Source of the DNA: Cricetomys ansorgei
Taxonomy: Eukaryota; Chordata; Mammalia; Rodentia; Nesomyidae
Direction of reading: 5' to 3'
Assembly: GCA_026225945.1 (NCBI GenBank)
Contig: JAMJFZ010000107.1
Location: forward strand, 44,878,501 to 44,942,500
DNA length: 64,000 nucleotides
The notes beneath the pieces are model-generated. The model had not been told where the DNA came from. It did no database searches and saw only the letters and a program-made list of their open reading frames with translations. How positions within the stretch are numbered: position 1 is the first letter of the stretch; each line of letters starts with the position of its first letter. The position numbers were made by a program, and so were the translations under genes. Below are positions 25,163-37,604 of the stretch, in pieces.

Positions 25163-25256
25163 TCAATTATATTAGTGTGTTGTTGTGTGTGTAGTATGTA
25201 TGTATATATATATATTCTCATGCACACACAGACACACACACACAAACACACACATT
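25163..25256. repeat. TG / TA / CA mixed microsatellite
   Basis: A TG-rich run, a short TA run and a CA-rich run follow one another. The outer TG and CA arms are complementary. Confidence 0.9.
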
Positions 25257-25259
25257 CAT

Positions 25260-26680
25260 GAGTCTCCTATTTGCTTACCACTCTAAAGCTCTGTGTTTCT
25301 ACCAATATGAATAAAGTTTTATGAGAATTATAGGTTTGGGATAACTATAGTTTTTCTAATCCAAATGATGTTAAAAATGTATTCTTTTACAGTAAACTGG
25401 AAATTCTGATCTACTTAGGGAAATCTTACATTAATATTACAAGGATACACAACTTTCAATTTAGCAAACCATTACTTAGGAAGTGTGAACACTCATTCTC
25501 AGCACACTTGTCTGAGGGTCCTATGAAAGTTTCATTTCTGCTTAGGAGTCACAGTTTTTCCAAACAGTTCAAGCCTCTACTGATCAAAGCAGATTAGTCA
25601 AGAAAGATCATAGGAAATGTGTACGATGTCTCTATCTTGAAACTTTAAAACCAAACATGAAGAATGGAAAGCTTTAATGATTAACAGTCTTCACAGGGAT
25701 GTGAACTTGTCTCTGAATCAGTGTATTACAATTCCTAGTTTTAAGTGCGTACATGTGGCAGATGTTGTGCTCACTCCTCAAAAGAAGCGTGCCAATATAC
25801 TCATGATAAACCCACACTCCCAAAAACCAAACATGCCACTTAAGACTATAAATTAATATACAATACATTGCCTTATATAAAAAGTGATAAGATATCATGC
25901 GTCATGCTGGAGAAAGGGCTTTGTGGGTTTGTTTCCTGTGTAAGTGTGAAGACCAGATTTCTAATTCTCAAAAAATCCATGTAAAGGCCAGGTAGGTGTG
26001 GAAGTCTTCTTGCTGTCATAGCACATAGAACGCAGAAACATGGACTTTCATAAAGGAGCCAGCTAGCCAGACTAGGTGAAACAGCAAGCTCCTGGTTTAG
26101 TGAGAGACTATGATAGATAAGTAGACAGTGATTGAGGAAGATACCTGACATCAATACCAAGTTTCCATCGGCACAGATGAGCCCACGGGCATGCAAACAT
26201 GTATACAACACATACAGTGCTTCCACAGTACTCACATATATGCACAAAAATGTCCCAGCTAGTAATATATACATATATATTCATATAACAAATATAATAG
26301 TTTCATACTAAAAGTGATAATTAATGTCACATATCAGTTTATAATTTGGGTAGTATATTCATCAAGTCTTAAAGGTGTTAGAGTTATCTAGAGAACTAGC
26401 TAATTAAATTAGAACAGAAGTTGTACTTTAACCATTTAAATATATGGAATGATTCCTATGGTGAAACCTAACCTTTGATAAATACTGAGATTCTTGCTCC
26501 AGATCAATTAACACCTTTTGCTAACTTTCTCCTATTTCGATGCTATCATTTTTTTTCACATGGGTTTGAATTTTGAATTCTATTTTATACATCCACTTTA
26601 TTCACCTGACTGTACAATTTTTTTATCTTTTATTCAAAATTTGATCACTAAAAACTAAGTAGATATACTGAGTTGGGCAT
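25260..26680. other. Unique non-coding stretch
   Basis: No repeat or exon recognised. A 133-codon minus-strand open frame ends here (25873-26274). It has no recognisable domain or splice context and is treated as chance. Confidence 0.45.
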
Positions 26681-26683
26681 AGT

Positions 26684-26780
26684 AGATCCGACCTTTAATC
26701 TTTGTAGATCTTTGTGGTGTGGGGACAAGCATGATCTCATGGTCTACATTATAAGATTCTGTCTTAATGAAAACAAAAAC
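26684..26780 (+). mobile_element. B1 SINE fragment
   Basis: Degenerate B1: a 'gggcatagtagatccgacct' head and 'ggtctacattataagattct' end, with an internal deletion, followed by an A-rich tail. Confidence 0.6.
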
Positions 26781-27814
26781 TAAGTATACATAACCAATGA
26801 AACTGAGTTGAAAGTTTATATAGAAGAATTAGAATTTCATTCCTTTTCTGAAAGTAGTAGCAATTTAATCTGGTCAACAAGTTTCTTTTCTAAATGTTGA
26901 CAGAGAAATGGTGTTCAACTCTACTTTGCTTAAGAGATGTAGATACGCTCCAAGTCACAGTGACCTCTCTACTTTAAAAAGAATACGTTTTCTCAACTTA
27001 TCCATAATAATAGGAACTACCTTGCAGGGTACATCCATAGTAGTGATCTCTTCCAATTTAAAGGTGGAATACACAGAATGAGAAAACTCAGATGATTCTT
27101 AGGAACCATGGATTTGAGATTGAAGACTTTCATTGTTCTTTGTAAGCTGACTTACTTTCTCTTTCTCTCCTCTTGTCCCTCCACACAACTATGCATTAAC
27201 AGTTTGCTCCTATATGTTTTACGTTTATCACCATACATCACTTAATAAAATTTTGTGTTCCCGTTACTGTGGCTTGATTTGACTCTACTCTTTTCCCTTT
27301 CTCTTTTACAACTATAGTTTTTAATTCTGGCAAGAAAAATATGGAGCTTGTGAACACTATCATTTTCAAGACCTTACTCCCATGGATATAGAAACTGAGT
27401 AGAGAAAGATGTGTGACCCGAGCCAGGCTAATGTGAAAAATCTCTTTAGGACTATTCTGAGTAGACTTGGCAGACAAGTGAACTTCTCTGCAGTTCTTTT
27501 AAATGTTGTTTCTCCCTTCAAGTTCTTAAGCAGTGGCTGGTTTTGTACATCACGTGTCATTTAATTAGCCTTACAGTGGGAACTTCTTGCCCCTGCAGAC
27601 AATTCCCAATGCTTTTCTCTCCATCTTCCCTAACACCTTTTAGATTGGAATCTTTTATGATCAAATGACTTGCTATCACTCTGAGCTGTTGTCACGTGTC
27701 TTTATTCAGTTAGTTGCCTCATTCCTGTTAGATTTTAGTGAATTCCTTCCTGATTTTCTCTCTAACAGGAGGCATTCATAATGTTTAGGGATTTCTTTTC
27801 ATTTTTATAATGTG
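26781..27814. other. Unique non-coding stretch
   Basis: No repeat family or exon recognised. Confidence 0.45.
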
Positions 27815-28124
27815 AATGTGTGTGGAGCATTGTGAACACACCAGTGCACATTTGTGCACATGCATGTGGAGATCAGAGAACAACTTCTTAGGTACCATTC
27901 TCAGCAGTACCTACATCATTTGAGACAGACTCTCTCATTTGCCCAGATCTCAACAACAGGATAAATCAATTGGCCATGACCCTTGGGAAACTACCTACTT
28001 TTGCTACCCTAGTGCTGCATGTACCATTTTACCTAACATTTTTATGTCAGTTCTGAGATTCAAATTCAGGTCCTCATGCTTTCAAAGCAAGTGAATTACT
28101 GATGGACTCATCTCCCTAACCTCA
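27815..28124 (-). mobile_element. B4 SINE, near full length
   Basis: On the minus strand the tRNA/ID-like head lies at about 28060-28124. The B1-like middle follows, and the CA-rich tail is at 27815-27870. The length (about 310 bp) fits the B4 family. It is diverged in the middle. Confidence 0.75.
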
Positions 28125-28599
28125 ATACTCAGTGATTGAAGTTGCAATGTAGATAATCCAAAATGGGCCCTTTGATTCTTTGACTTCCATTATATATACT
28201 TACTTTCCTCCCAGATTTAGGGATTTGCTTCCAGCATCATATCCTAGATACCATTGCTGATAAATACAATTTTTTCATAATCTTAAGTGGAAGTATCATG
28301 TGTGCTTTTTCCACCACCTCCTCTTATTCTAGAATGCTCCATCTAAACCAAAATCCTTTAACCTCCTTAGAATTATAATTTACTAAAGGACTAACCTTTT
28401 TCTTTCTTGAATTCCCCCTTTTAATCTCACTACATATTTGAGGTTGAAATGACCAGTCGTTTTACAGCCACCCTCTTCCAACTTTTTCTCTTTTCCAGGC
28501 TACCTCCCTAGCAAACTAGGCTTGATTGCATCTGCATTTCCATTCATGCCCCTCTGGCACAGGTACTCAAGGATGGAGCTATACCTGTGTCTATGAAGA

Positions 28600-28738
28600 G
28601 GACTCAATAAAGGACAACTCTGTAGTAGTATGGGAAAATGTGCTTTGCACTGTGGGATGCTTAGTAACCTTCTTTATGATGCATTTCCAAATATCACCAG
28701 AGTACAGCCTTGTCCCAGTTTGAGGAACACTACTGTCA
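28600..28738 (+). mobile_element. MER20-like hAT fossil
   Basis: The 'gctttgcactgtgggatgct' block and the 'ttgaggaacactactgtcag' end resemble the MER20 DNA transposon, an old non-autonomous hAT-Charlie element. Ancient and diverged; assignment by recollection of the consensus. Confidence 0.55.
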
Positions 28739-29009
28739 GTGAATTCTCTGTGGTCTTCTAAGCAAGCCTCATGTTGCCTAGATTCCATTAGTTCTCAGCA
28801 CATTGCTCTAATATTCTTCCCTCACTTCATGGTCACCAATGTTTCTAGTAGTCATTGCATCAGTTCCAATCACATTCCAACACACTTTCTTGCTTCTTCA
28901 AAATATCCCTTAGCTCCTTTACCCTTTTCTAATCCCTAAACTTTTGTTTCTTTTTATAGCAAAAATCCCTTGAAAATATTCTGTATTGAATTTCTTTTTT
29001 CTACTTAAA

Positions 29010-29150
29010 AATAAATTACTCCAACCAGAGCTTTACATTGCCACTCCAATAAACTGTCATCAGCATCAGCAGTGATCTCTCCACATTGCTAAATTCAGTG
29101 AACAATTCTTTGCTTGTGCCTTCTAGACTGTTTCAATGTTAGATTAAATC
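29010..29150 (+). mobile_element. Possible L2 LINE fragment
   Basis: The stretch containing 'tgatctctccacattgctaa' resembles an L2 reverse-transcriptase region. It is short and old. Confidence 0.4.
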
Positions 29151-29289
29151 CAGTGCCCTCACTACATAGTAAAAATATACTCTAACACTGAAATTCATTC
29201 TCATTCACATTTTAAAATCTATTTTAAAATAAATAAATACTAAAAAATTTAAATATGTGTAGATGTGTGTGTTTGTATATAAGGTACAT

Positions 29290-29350
29290 ATGGTTGTGTG
29301 TGTGTGTGTGTATGTGTATGTCTGTGTGTCTATGTGTCTATGTGCATGTG
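29290..29350. repeat. Imperfect (TG)n tract
   Basis: TG/TATG repeats directly before a minus-strand B2, matching the position of its tail. Confidence 0.85.
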
Positions 29351-29520
29351 TCTGAATGTTGCACATGAGTGCAGATATCTTCAGAGGCCAGAGGCATCAG
29401 ACACCTTGGAGCTGGAGTCATAAATGGTTGTGAGTCACCTGACATGGTTACTAGATGCCAAATTCAGTTCCTCTGGAAGAGAAGAAAATGCTCTTAACTG
29501 CTGAGCCATCTCTCCATTCC
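29351..29520 (-). mobile_element. B2 SINE
   Basis: On the minus strand it begins with the tRNA-derived head ending at about 29520 (plus-strand reading 'gctgagccatctctcc') and runs to the TG tract. Confidence 0.85.
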
Positions 29521-29599
29521 TTTTGATTTTCTGCTAAGCTGCCCAGGTTGGTCTTGAAGTGGTGATTCCCTTTAAGTTCCTTTATATATGGAGAGTGCT

Positions 29600-29925
29600 G
29601 AATTTGGCCTTGACCATATGACTTTCTCTGGTTAATAAGATGGTGAGAAATGAAGAAGTTATAGTTCTGAGCCTTAGTCATGTAAAATTGACTCTTCCTG
29701 TACTCTAAATTCACATCATGAGAGCCTTACTCTTGGTAATCTCAAGATACAGGACATGGACTTTTAGCAATTGAAACTGATCCGAAGCCTGCAGCCCACC
29801 CCAGTGAGCTTGGCTCCATCAGCTGAAATCAACTCAGTAAAGCAAGAAAAAATATGTGATTTTTCCCTTAAAGCCACTCAGTTTTGGAATGATTTATTTC
29901 ATAGCAATCTGGAAATTTTAAGTGG
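29600..29925 (+). mobile_element. Old mammalian LTR-like repeat fragment
   Basis: The stretch ends with 'aaagccactcagttttggaa', a block common to the 3' ends of several old mammalian MLT/MER LTRs. A related ending occurs at about 63315-63360. The family was not assigned. Confidence 0.4.
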
Positions 29926-30239
29926 AATCCAACTCCCAATGTTCCTCATCCATCCTGATGAGAATTCCAGTCTTTCGATTTTCCAGGACCAAAGTATAAC
30001 GGTTATTCCAAATCCATATCTTCATCTCACATTCCACACCCATACCACCAAGAAATCTATTTGCTCAGTCTTCCACATATTTCTTCAATACATTCATTTA
30101 TCAGCTCTGTGAACCTGATGGAAGCTATCATCTCCTCATCTCTAGAGATTCCCAATAGATGCTGAATAGATTCCCAATTCCAGCTCCCAGTCTCTGTCCA
30201 GGTGCTTATATGTATATGCCACAATAGAGCAGGAAATTC

Positions 30240-30575
30240 ATCTTCCTGAGTAAAAACCATTTCACTGGTTTGCTTAAAACTCTCTGGACACTTCTTTCTC
30301 ACTTCAAGTAAACGCTAAGATGCTAATGGTGATCTATAGGCCTTGTAAGATTTGTCCTTTATCCCAATACCACTCAACACTAGGCTGTTGAGTTCTGTTT
30401 GGAATGTCTCAACCACGCTAATAAGTTTGCTGCCCCAAGAATATTCTGAGTATTTATTGTCCCTGAGTCTTTTTGGCATAGCCTTCTGCCTACAATGCTA
30501 TTTCTCTCGAAATAAGTCTATAATTATCATCAATGCTCCTGAGGCTTTCAAAAGGCTATGTTCACAGTCAATCTC
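30240..30575 (+). mobile_element. L2 LINE 3' fragment, part 1
   Basis: Resembles the 3' end of L2, with the block around 30465-30510 (ccctgagtctttttggcat and following). The match resumes after the MLT1-like insertion at 30889. Confidence 0.5.
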
Positions 30576-30579
30576 ACAG

Positions 30580-30888
30580 TACTGTTTACTAAGAACACTG
30601 TTACATAGTTCCACACACTGGATGCATTATATAACAGAAAGGTACTCATTTACAATTCTGGAGTACCAGGGCTATCTCATTTCTCCCATTGGGTTGCAGA
30701 TGGCTATTTTCATGTTCTCCACATTATCTTCCTTAAAGTGTCTGAATTGTCTCTGTGTATAAGAAAGAAAATCATATGAGTCTTGGGACCATCAAAATAT
30801 TCTCATTTTATTGATTATCTTTGTAAAGATCTTATCTTCAATTAAGACCATACTTGAGACTCAGTCAGTGGGATTTTAACCTGGGTTT
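30580..30888 (-). mobile_element. MLT1-like LTR inserted in L2
   Basis: Read on the minus strand it follows the mammalian MLT1 (MaLR) LTR layout, with the 'aatatgactggtgtcc'-type region decayed and the 'caattctggagtaccagggc' block near 30652. Old and diverged. Confidence 0.5.
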
Positions 30889-31125
30889 TAGGGAATATAA
30901 TTCCTCCTAAAGAACCTACTCCAACCATCTTCCCTACTCAGCCCAACATTTTTCTCTTATTATCTTATTCATCTTTAATCTTCTTAGTATACTTTTTCAC
31001 CTCTTTTTAAAAAAAATAATGTTTTCATTTATTCTTTCATTCTTCTCAAGACGATAGTATTATTGTATTCCCAGAATACAGAAAAGACAACATTTAAATG
31101 TGATTTATAGTTATTAATTGAATAA
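30889..31125 (+). mobile_element. L2 LINE 3' fragment, part 2
   Basis: Continues the L2 3' end after the MLT1-like LTR, finishing with a tail near 'attgtattcccagaatacag' (from 31063) and 'ttattaattgaataag' (31112). Confidence 0.45.
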
Positions 31126-31399
31126 GTTCATCTCTCCAAACCTATCATGCCTTTTTATTCTGCACAATTTTCCTGTCCTTTAAGACAGTAACAGAGTATC
31201 TTTTCAGTTGCCAAGAATAATGCAAGAAAATGCTTGTGTGCATAGCTCTTCCCAATGACGTCATCTCACCTCACCACCAGGAAAGGCAGTGATTCTGATC
31301 TAATCCCAGGAACAAGCTGAATAGCACATAGCCACTACAATAGCAATCTTCAAAAATGTAGTACCTTTTAAAGCACATTTTAGTATCTCTTTTTTTGTT

Positions 31400-31543
31400 G
31401 TTTATTTTTAAGATTGAGTTTGTCTGTGTAGACCAGGCTGTCCACTCTGTAGACCAGGCTGTCTTGGAATTCAGGGATCTGCCAGCCTCTCTGCCTCTGC
31501 CTCTAGAGTGCTGGGATTAAAAGCATGTACCACCGCCACTGAA
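31400..31543 (-). mobile_element. B1 SINE with internal 21-bp duplication
   Basis: On the minus strand it is a well-preserved B1 (plus-strand blocks 'gaccaggctgtcttggaatt' and 'gagtgctgggattaaaagca'). A 21-base unit is present twice in tandem, at 31424-31444 and 31445-31465. Confidence 0.92.
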
Positions 31544-31545
31544 CT

Positions 31546-33200
31546 AACACTTCAAATTATTGTTAATATCTTAATAAAGTGGCATCTTAGTCTCTTCCTC
31601 ATAATCTTTCAAGTCTTAGTACAATCACATACACATTTTCCAGTTAATTCACAAGGAAGAAATCTCTTAGGATCAAGGGCACCATTCTGCATCATCAGTC
31701 CTAAAATCAACTTCTGTTTCACCTGCAGAACCATAGACAATTTTAATTAAATTCTCTGTACTCCTTTGAATTGCCTGTAAAATGAGCAACGTTCTAAATT
31801 GTCTCTTTCTCAATTGCATTTCTTTGGTTATTGATGCAAAATTTTAAGTATCTTCCAGAACTATAAGGACATGTTTATTTTTAATTATTTTAATTTCTTA
31901 GTCTGTATGAAGAGCAAATAGTTCATGTAATCCACTGGACTCTCTATAAAATAACATAGTTATATTAAAAAATTACAACCAAAAGTCCTAATACATATCC
32001 ATTGCAAAGACAGAGTAAGTCCCTTGACAAATTCTAATACTCTCAATTCTGTCCTGTCTGTAGACAGTAGGCATAGAATGGAAGTATTTTATAAATTCAA
32101 AATGGAAGAACTGTTCATAACCCACAAGGAATACTGTAGTGTTACTAGCGGCATATAAATTCAGTAAAATTTAAATAAAGGTTTTGTGACTAGTAATTGA
32201 CTGATTTTCATAGAGATGACTTTTATTGCACTTATACTTAACTACATGTGTCTGCTTTTATGCAGAGGCACAGACAATATGAACTAGACATCAAGGTGTC
32301 TTTGTTTGTAGCTGTGGATGGCAAATGTAATCACTTTTTTCATCTTTGTATGGAAATAGTCTCAAATTATTTAGGAGCTTTTATTTTTAAAGTAAGACTT
32401 AAATTATGTGACTCATACATTATGTAAATTATTAATTCTAAAAATGTGAAAAGCAGTAGTACCACAGCATGCAAGTACAAGATCATCACTTTTAAAAGAG
32501 GCAAACTTGAATCTCATTTTAAAACAAACCAAAAATATAGGTGCAAAGCAAAAGGAGTTTTAACTTCACTGGTTCTGAAAGAGTAAGATTGAAAGTGAGG
32601 GCCAAGCCTAATTACTTTTGAATTTTCCAGTCATTGTCTTCATCTTTATGGAAATTGTAATATAAAAAAAGAAACACTATTTTTTGCCAGGCTACTATGT
32701 GTAATAAAGTGAGTGTTTTCAGAAGAGCCCTTTTGTCTTCCTTCAGGATTATAAGTTCTTTCCATTCACAGATGCTTTTGGAAGCTGTGTGCAGCTATAA
32801 TCGGAGTTGTGGATGACTGAGTATCTGCCAGGAACAAAGCTGCAGAGACTGCTGGCTGCTGCCTGTTTATATTTGTGCTTTCTTCTAGTTGTTGGTTTAA
32901 GAAAGGGGAACATTCATACAGTGAAAAAAAAAATCTATTCGGCAGGACACTAAATATCTCCATTTGTTGTGTAATTATATATAATGATAATTATATGCCA
33001 GTATTCCCTGTAGCTGATGAATCCTGAAATATGCTTTTAGAGACACTTATTATAGAGAGGAAAGACAGAACAACATTAGTTCTAAAAACAGGTATAAAGA
33101 AGCAGGAATATCTGTCATGATCAGTAATTCCCATGTTTTTCATACATTTCATTTTCATTTTGGTAAAATCAATTTCATAATTTCTCTATAATGACTTATA
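31546..33200. other. Unique non-coding stretch
   Basis: No repeat, exon or RNA gene recognised over about 1.65 kb. Confidence 0.5.
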
Positions 33201-33204
33201 TGTG

Positions 33205-33270
33205 TATAGTGTGGTGTATACACACACACATATATATACATATATATGTAATATATATATATGTATAATC
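33205..33270. repeat. TG/CA/TA low-complexity tract
   Basis: Interleaved short CA and TA runs ('acacacacatatatatacat' type) forming several self-complementary segments. Confidence 0.85.
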
Positions 33271-33374
33271 ATGTGTTTACATACACAAATGAGAAACATG
33301 TAATCCATATCACAAATGTGAAAAGTTTGAAAAGTTGCTTCAAGTTACTGGCTCCTGACTCCTTGACTTGTGCA

Positions 33375-33640
33375 TCAGATATCTACAGTGATCAGAGGCT
33401 TGATCCCCTGGATGATGATGTTGGGAAGTGGTGAGACCTTTAGAAGGTGACCCTGGAAGGCTGTCTGCTCCTTCGAGGTATGCTCTTAGGATGGGGTTCA
33501 TAAGCAGCCTTTGAAAAGGTGATTAGAGAAGCCAGATTGTGTTTCTCCTCAGGTGCCTCTCCTTCTGGTCCAGGATGCAATCATTTGTTTGTAACATGGT
33601 CATCAGTATCATAAGGTCTTGTAGCAAAGGGATGGTCCTT
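33375..33640 (+). mobile_element. MaLR-type LTR fragment
   Basis: Contains the 'tgttgggaagtggtgagacc' block and following order of a rodent/mammalian MaLR LTR on the plus strand, similar in type to the minus-strand copy at 59213. Diverged and incomplete. Confidence 0.5.
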
Positions 33641-33739
33641 ACCAAGTCTGCTACGCCATGTGGACTTTCAGCCTTTAAAATGACAGACAAAATGCTCTTT
33701 TACTTCTAAGTAACTTGTCTTGAATTTTCATTTTCTATT

Positions 33740-33825
33740 TTGTTGCTTTATTTTGCTTTGTTTGGGGGATAAGATATGTAGTCCAGGCTGACTTCAGACT
33801 CCTGATTTCCCAATCTTAATGTTTT
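33740..33825 (-). mobile_element. Possible B1 SINE fragment
   Basis: A short segment with 'atgtagtccaggctgacttc' resembles the minus-strand B1 middle. Confidence 0.4.
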
Positions 33826-33844
33826 TTGCTTGTTTTTTCTGAAA

Positions 33845-34250
<406 letters not shown>

Positions 34251-35608
34251 GCTTTCAGATATTTCCATATACTGAAAAAAAAAAGTAGACTAACACATTC
34301 TGGGTATCAACTGAAAAGTTGTAGACTAAGAATATCTATTTGAAGTTATTCATTTTGTATATTATTTGCTTCAAAATATTTTAAGAAAAAAAATACAGTT
34401 CACCAAATAAAGAAAATTGTGAAAATTTTTGAAAGGGTTAGGTAGACCAGAAAAATTGTTAGGAACTCTGTCTTTCCATAAATGAGTGACTTTTCAGCAT
34501 GACAGAGCACTCACAGAATTGTGACTCCAGACAGAGGCACATGAGCAAAGACTGAAGCATAATCTTAATGGATGCTAATTACAACTGTCACCTTGTGTTC
34601 AACTTGAATTGTTTTGTACTCTGAGTCTTAACACAGTATGTTATTTTTAAATATGATAAAATTTATCAGAGCAGTTATCATTCTAATATTTCAGAAATTC
34701 CTCTTTTCTGTGACTTTATTCATAGAAAGATGAACTCTTAAAGTTGGAAAAAAGAAGACAAAGTGGAAGATATGAGTAGGTACACTATGATATTTATAAC
34801 AGCTATTGCCTTCCATATGCTATGTACAATGAATTCAATCAGTAATGTTCTAGTAACTGTATCCATTATGTATTAATGACTTAATTTCACTCTGACCTTC
34901 AGTCCCTGCAGCATTCCCAAGTGCTTTCTGAGTGATCAAAGATACGGTTATGCTCAATTTAATCTTAATGCAAAGAAGGTTATTAATAGTAGTTATGTTA
35001 AATTATTGCATAAAACTAATAATATTCTATGCATAGTAATGTATGTTTACAAGAATAATAAGTTCACAGCCACTGTAGTTTGTTATATTTTTGGAATTTT
35101 GTTCAAAAAATTTGCAGTAAATAGAATTAATAAATTTCTAAGTTTGTGCTTCAGAAACACACTCTTTTAGAAGGGCTGTTTCAGACTTTTCATACAAAAA
35201 TAAATGATTATTCTCTGCTTTTTCCTACACATTACATGGTAATTGTCCACTGGCAGGCCCACCACCCATTAAAGGCTGTCAGTGTCTACAAGAGCAGGAT
35301 CCCCTTGTTCATGCATGGAATGCTCTAGAGATGCTGGTCCTTGATCTCCATTCATTGTTATCTGGTGGAACAGAAGGACAAAGGCAGTCATTACAACGCA
35401 TGAAGATTGGTGCTACAGGGATCAATTAGATCTTGGCAGAAAAGCACGTGAAGACCGATGGAACTAAAAAAGGGAACGGGACATTGATTACTTTTGTCCT
35501 ATGACTGCAAGACAGACAAGAAGAGAGAGGAGAAAGTGAACAGAAGCAAAGGAGAAGTGGAGAAAGAAACTCTTTGAAGCTATTCAGATTGATAGCTATC
35601 TTCCAGAG
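34251..35608. other. Unique non-coding stretch
   Basis: No repeat or exon recognised. Confidence 0.5.
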
Positions 35609-35609
35609 C

Positions 35610-35735
35610 ACTAAGTGATGGCTTTACTTAAGTTAGCCTTTACAGCAGCTCTGTGGAGCAGTTCCTATTGCCACTATTTTCTTCTTACAGGTAGCAAAAG
35701 CAAGATTTGGTGGTGTTTAGTCACTTGTGCAACTG
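35610..35735 (-). mobile_element. MIR SINE fragment
   Basis: Minus-strand MIR order: 'gccactattttcttcttaca', then a gap, then 'gtttagtcacttgtgcaact', matching the decayed core. Confidence 0.55.
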
Positions 35736-36523
35736 GAAGGCCTATCATAAGATAAAAAAATCCAGAACCACCTGCCTCCAGACAGTATTCACAGGAGCAC
35801 TCAACTAAGCCTTCTATGTAACTTTTCAATGAAAGTGCATTACTTAGAAAGTGATCAGAAGGAATTGAAAAGCAGCATAAGGAGCACATATACACACTAG
35901 CTACTCTTTTTAGATAGTTCACTGTCCACCCCAGACCCCAAGGCACCTGCAAGGAACCGACCCTGCAGTGTAGCTGTATTACTGATCCAAAAATATGCCA
36001 GTGGTTGCAATGGGAGCAGGCACTGGGGTGACTAATTGCAGAACTCATTGTAACAGTGGAATGCTTAAGTGAAAACAAGCAAATGTAGAGGACTTTGCAC
36101 AGTGGAACTCAAAAAAAAACCAACCTGAAATATTAAAATAGAACAGTTCCCTGCTACTGAGGTGCCCTAGGCCTGTGGATTGGAGGTCACAAGTATTATG
36201 TATGTTAGGTAAAAAGGACTAAGTACTTTTTCAGCAAATCACCCAACATCCTTGCTATTTTATGTTCACTATTGTTTAAATATATGGATTATGAATTTGA
36301 TCTCATTTGGCTAGTGAATAGTAAGAATATTTGACCTTACAAATATTCTTTTCAATCTACTTCAGTATCTGCTGTAATTTACATTTGAAATATACCATCA
36401 TTGAAGGGACTTCCCTGAGTGACTGTTTATTATAGGCGTACTGGTAAGGATGACATATGTATGTATGTATTTGTTATCTTCTGGTAAAGAGAGTGAGAGA
36501 CACCCAGAGTAGATGAAGTTCCT

Positions 36524-36524
<1 letters not shown>

Positions 36525-36570
<46 letters not shown>
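36525..36570. repeat. (GT)n microsatellite
   Basis: A pure GT tract of about 46 bases with no recognisable SINE attached. Confidence 0.97.
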
Positions 36571-36572
<2 letters not shown>

Positions 36573-36648
36573 TGACATTTCCTTTCATCTGCCTTGCCAT
36601 TTCTATGATTACAAAGTAAGACATCAGTGAAAATTAATGGCAGGGAGT

Positions 36649-36675
36649 TAGTTAGCTAGCTAACTAGTTAGCTAG
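36649..36675. repeat. Two overlapping perfect palindromes (GCTA-rich)
   Basis: An 18-bp perfect palindrome (36649-36666) overlaps a 20-bp perfect palindrome (36656-36675). Both are built from TTAGCTA/TAGCTAA units. Confidence 0.9.
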
Positions 36676-37036
36676 ATACTAGCATCTGAAAACACAAATT
36701 AAATGTACAGTCCTGAGATAACAGACTACTTACAGTTATCATTTTGTTGTGGGGGATCTCAATCTGCTTTTGATTGAGCTCTGCTATATCTTTCAATGAA
36801 AGCTCAGAAACTCTCATAGCATTGGGTCTGCACTTAGTGCAGCACCACTGTGGCTGCCAGAATTAGGCTAATTTCAGTATATCTTATATGATCCATCTTA
36901 ACCAGAAATAAATCAGATCATCTTCACATGCATCTCATGCCTTCTCCTTTATATTAGAATGTGGAAATTGAGTTGTTAGAACAACTTTATTGTTTAATGA
37001 AGTTTTTATTTGCTATTATCATGTGATTAGGATCTG

Positions 37037-37160
37037 TGTGGGTGAGTACGAGTGCATGTGTACCATAGCTCAAGTATAGAGATTAGAGGGTATTTAGAGG
37101 AGTTGGTTCTTACTCTGTGGATTCTAGGGATCAATCTCAAGGTGATACCAGGCTTTCATT
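37037..37160 (-). mobile_element. B3/B2-type SINE fragment
   Basis: On the minus strand it matches the middle to 3' part of B3 (plus-strand 'attctagggatcaatctcaa'). The tRNA-derived head is missing at 37160, where a second B3-like copy begins. Confidence 0.6.
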
Positions 37161-37174
37161 TGTTTAAAAATATG

Positions 37175-37400
37175 TTTTATTTATTGTTAATATGTGTGTT
37201 TGTTGTTTGTGTTTGTGGTGTGTGTGTGAGAGAGAGTGTGTATGCTGTGTATGTGTGTGGGTGCATGTGTGGGAGGAAATCAGAGGACAATTTTCAGGAA
37301 TGTATTCTCCCCTTCCACCATGACTTCTAGCTACTGACATCAAGTTGTCATGCTTGTTTGCTGGCAAGAGCTTTTCCTGTTTAGCCGTCTGGTTGGTCCT
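37175..37400 (-). mobile_element. B3/B2-type SINE
   Basis: On the minus strand the head lies near 37365-37395 (decayed 'gagccatct' form) and the 3' part contains TG-rich sequence (37190-37265). Confidence 0.65.
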
Positions 37401-37604
37401 TTGGGAATACCCCTGAAAGTTCAATGTCTGACATAGTGTGAATGTAATGTGCAAAATTACAGCAATAAAAGAGAAACGTGAGTAGAATTCTCACCCAGAA
37501 CATTCGATTTTATAAGGCACATTTGTACCTAGGAAGTGATGTCAATATCTTTCCTCAAGTCTTGGAATTCCCAACAGTTAAAAACAAACAGACCACAGTT
37601 CTCT

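Noticed and set aside
25873..26274. 133-codon minus-strand open frame
   Set aside because: No family resemblance and no splice signals that fit; considered chance in unique DNA.
30352..30762. 136-codon plus-strand open frame
   Set aside because: It runs across the L2 fragment and the MLT1-like LTR and so is not a gene.
35674..36078. 134-codon minus-strand open frame
   Set aside because: It overlaps the end of a MIR fragment and has no recognisable domain, splice context or promoter; chance is likely. A conservation test would be decisive.
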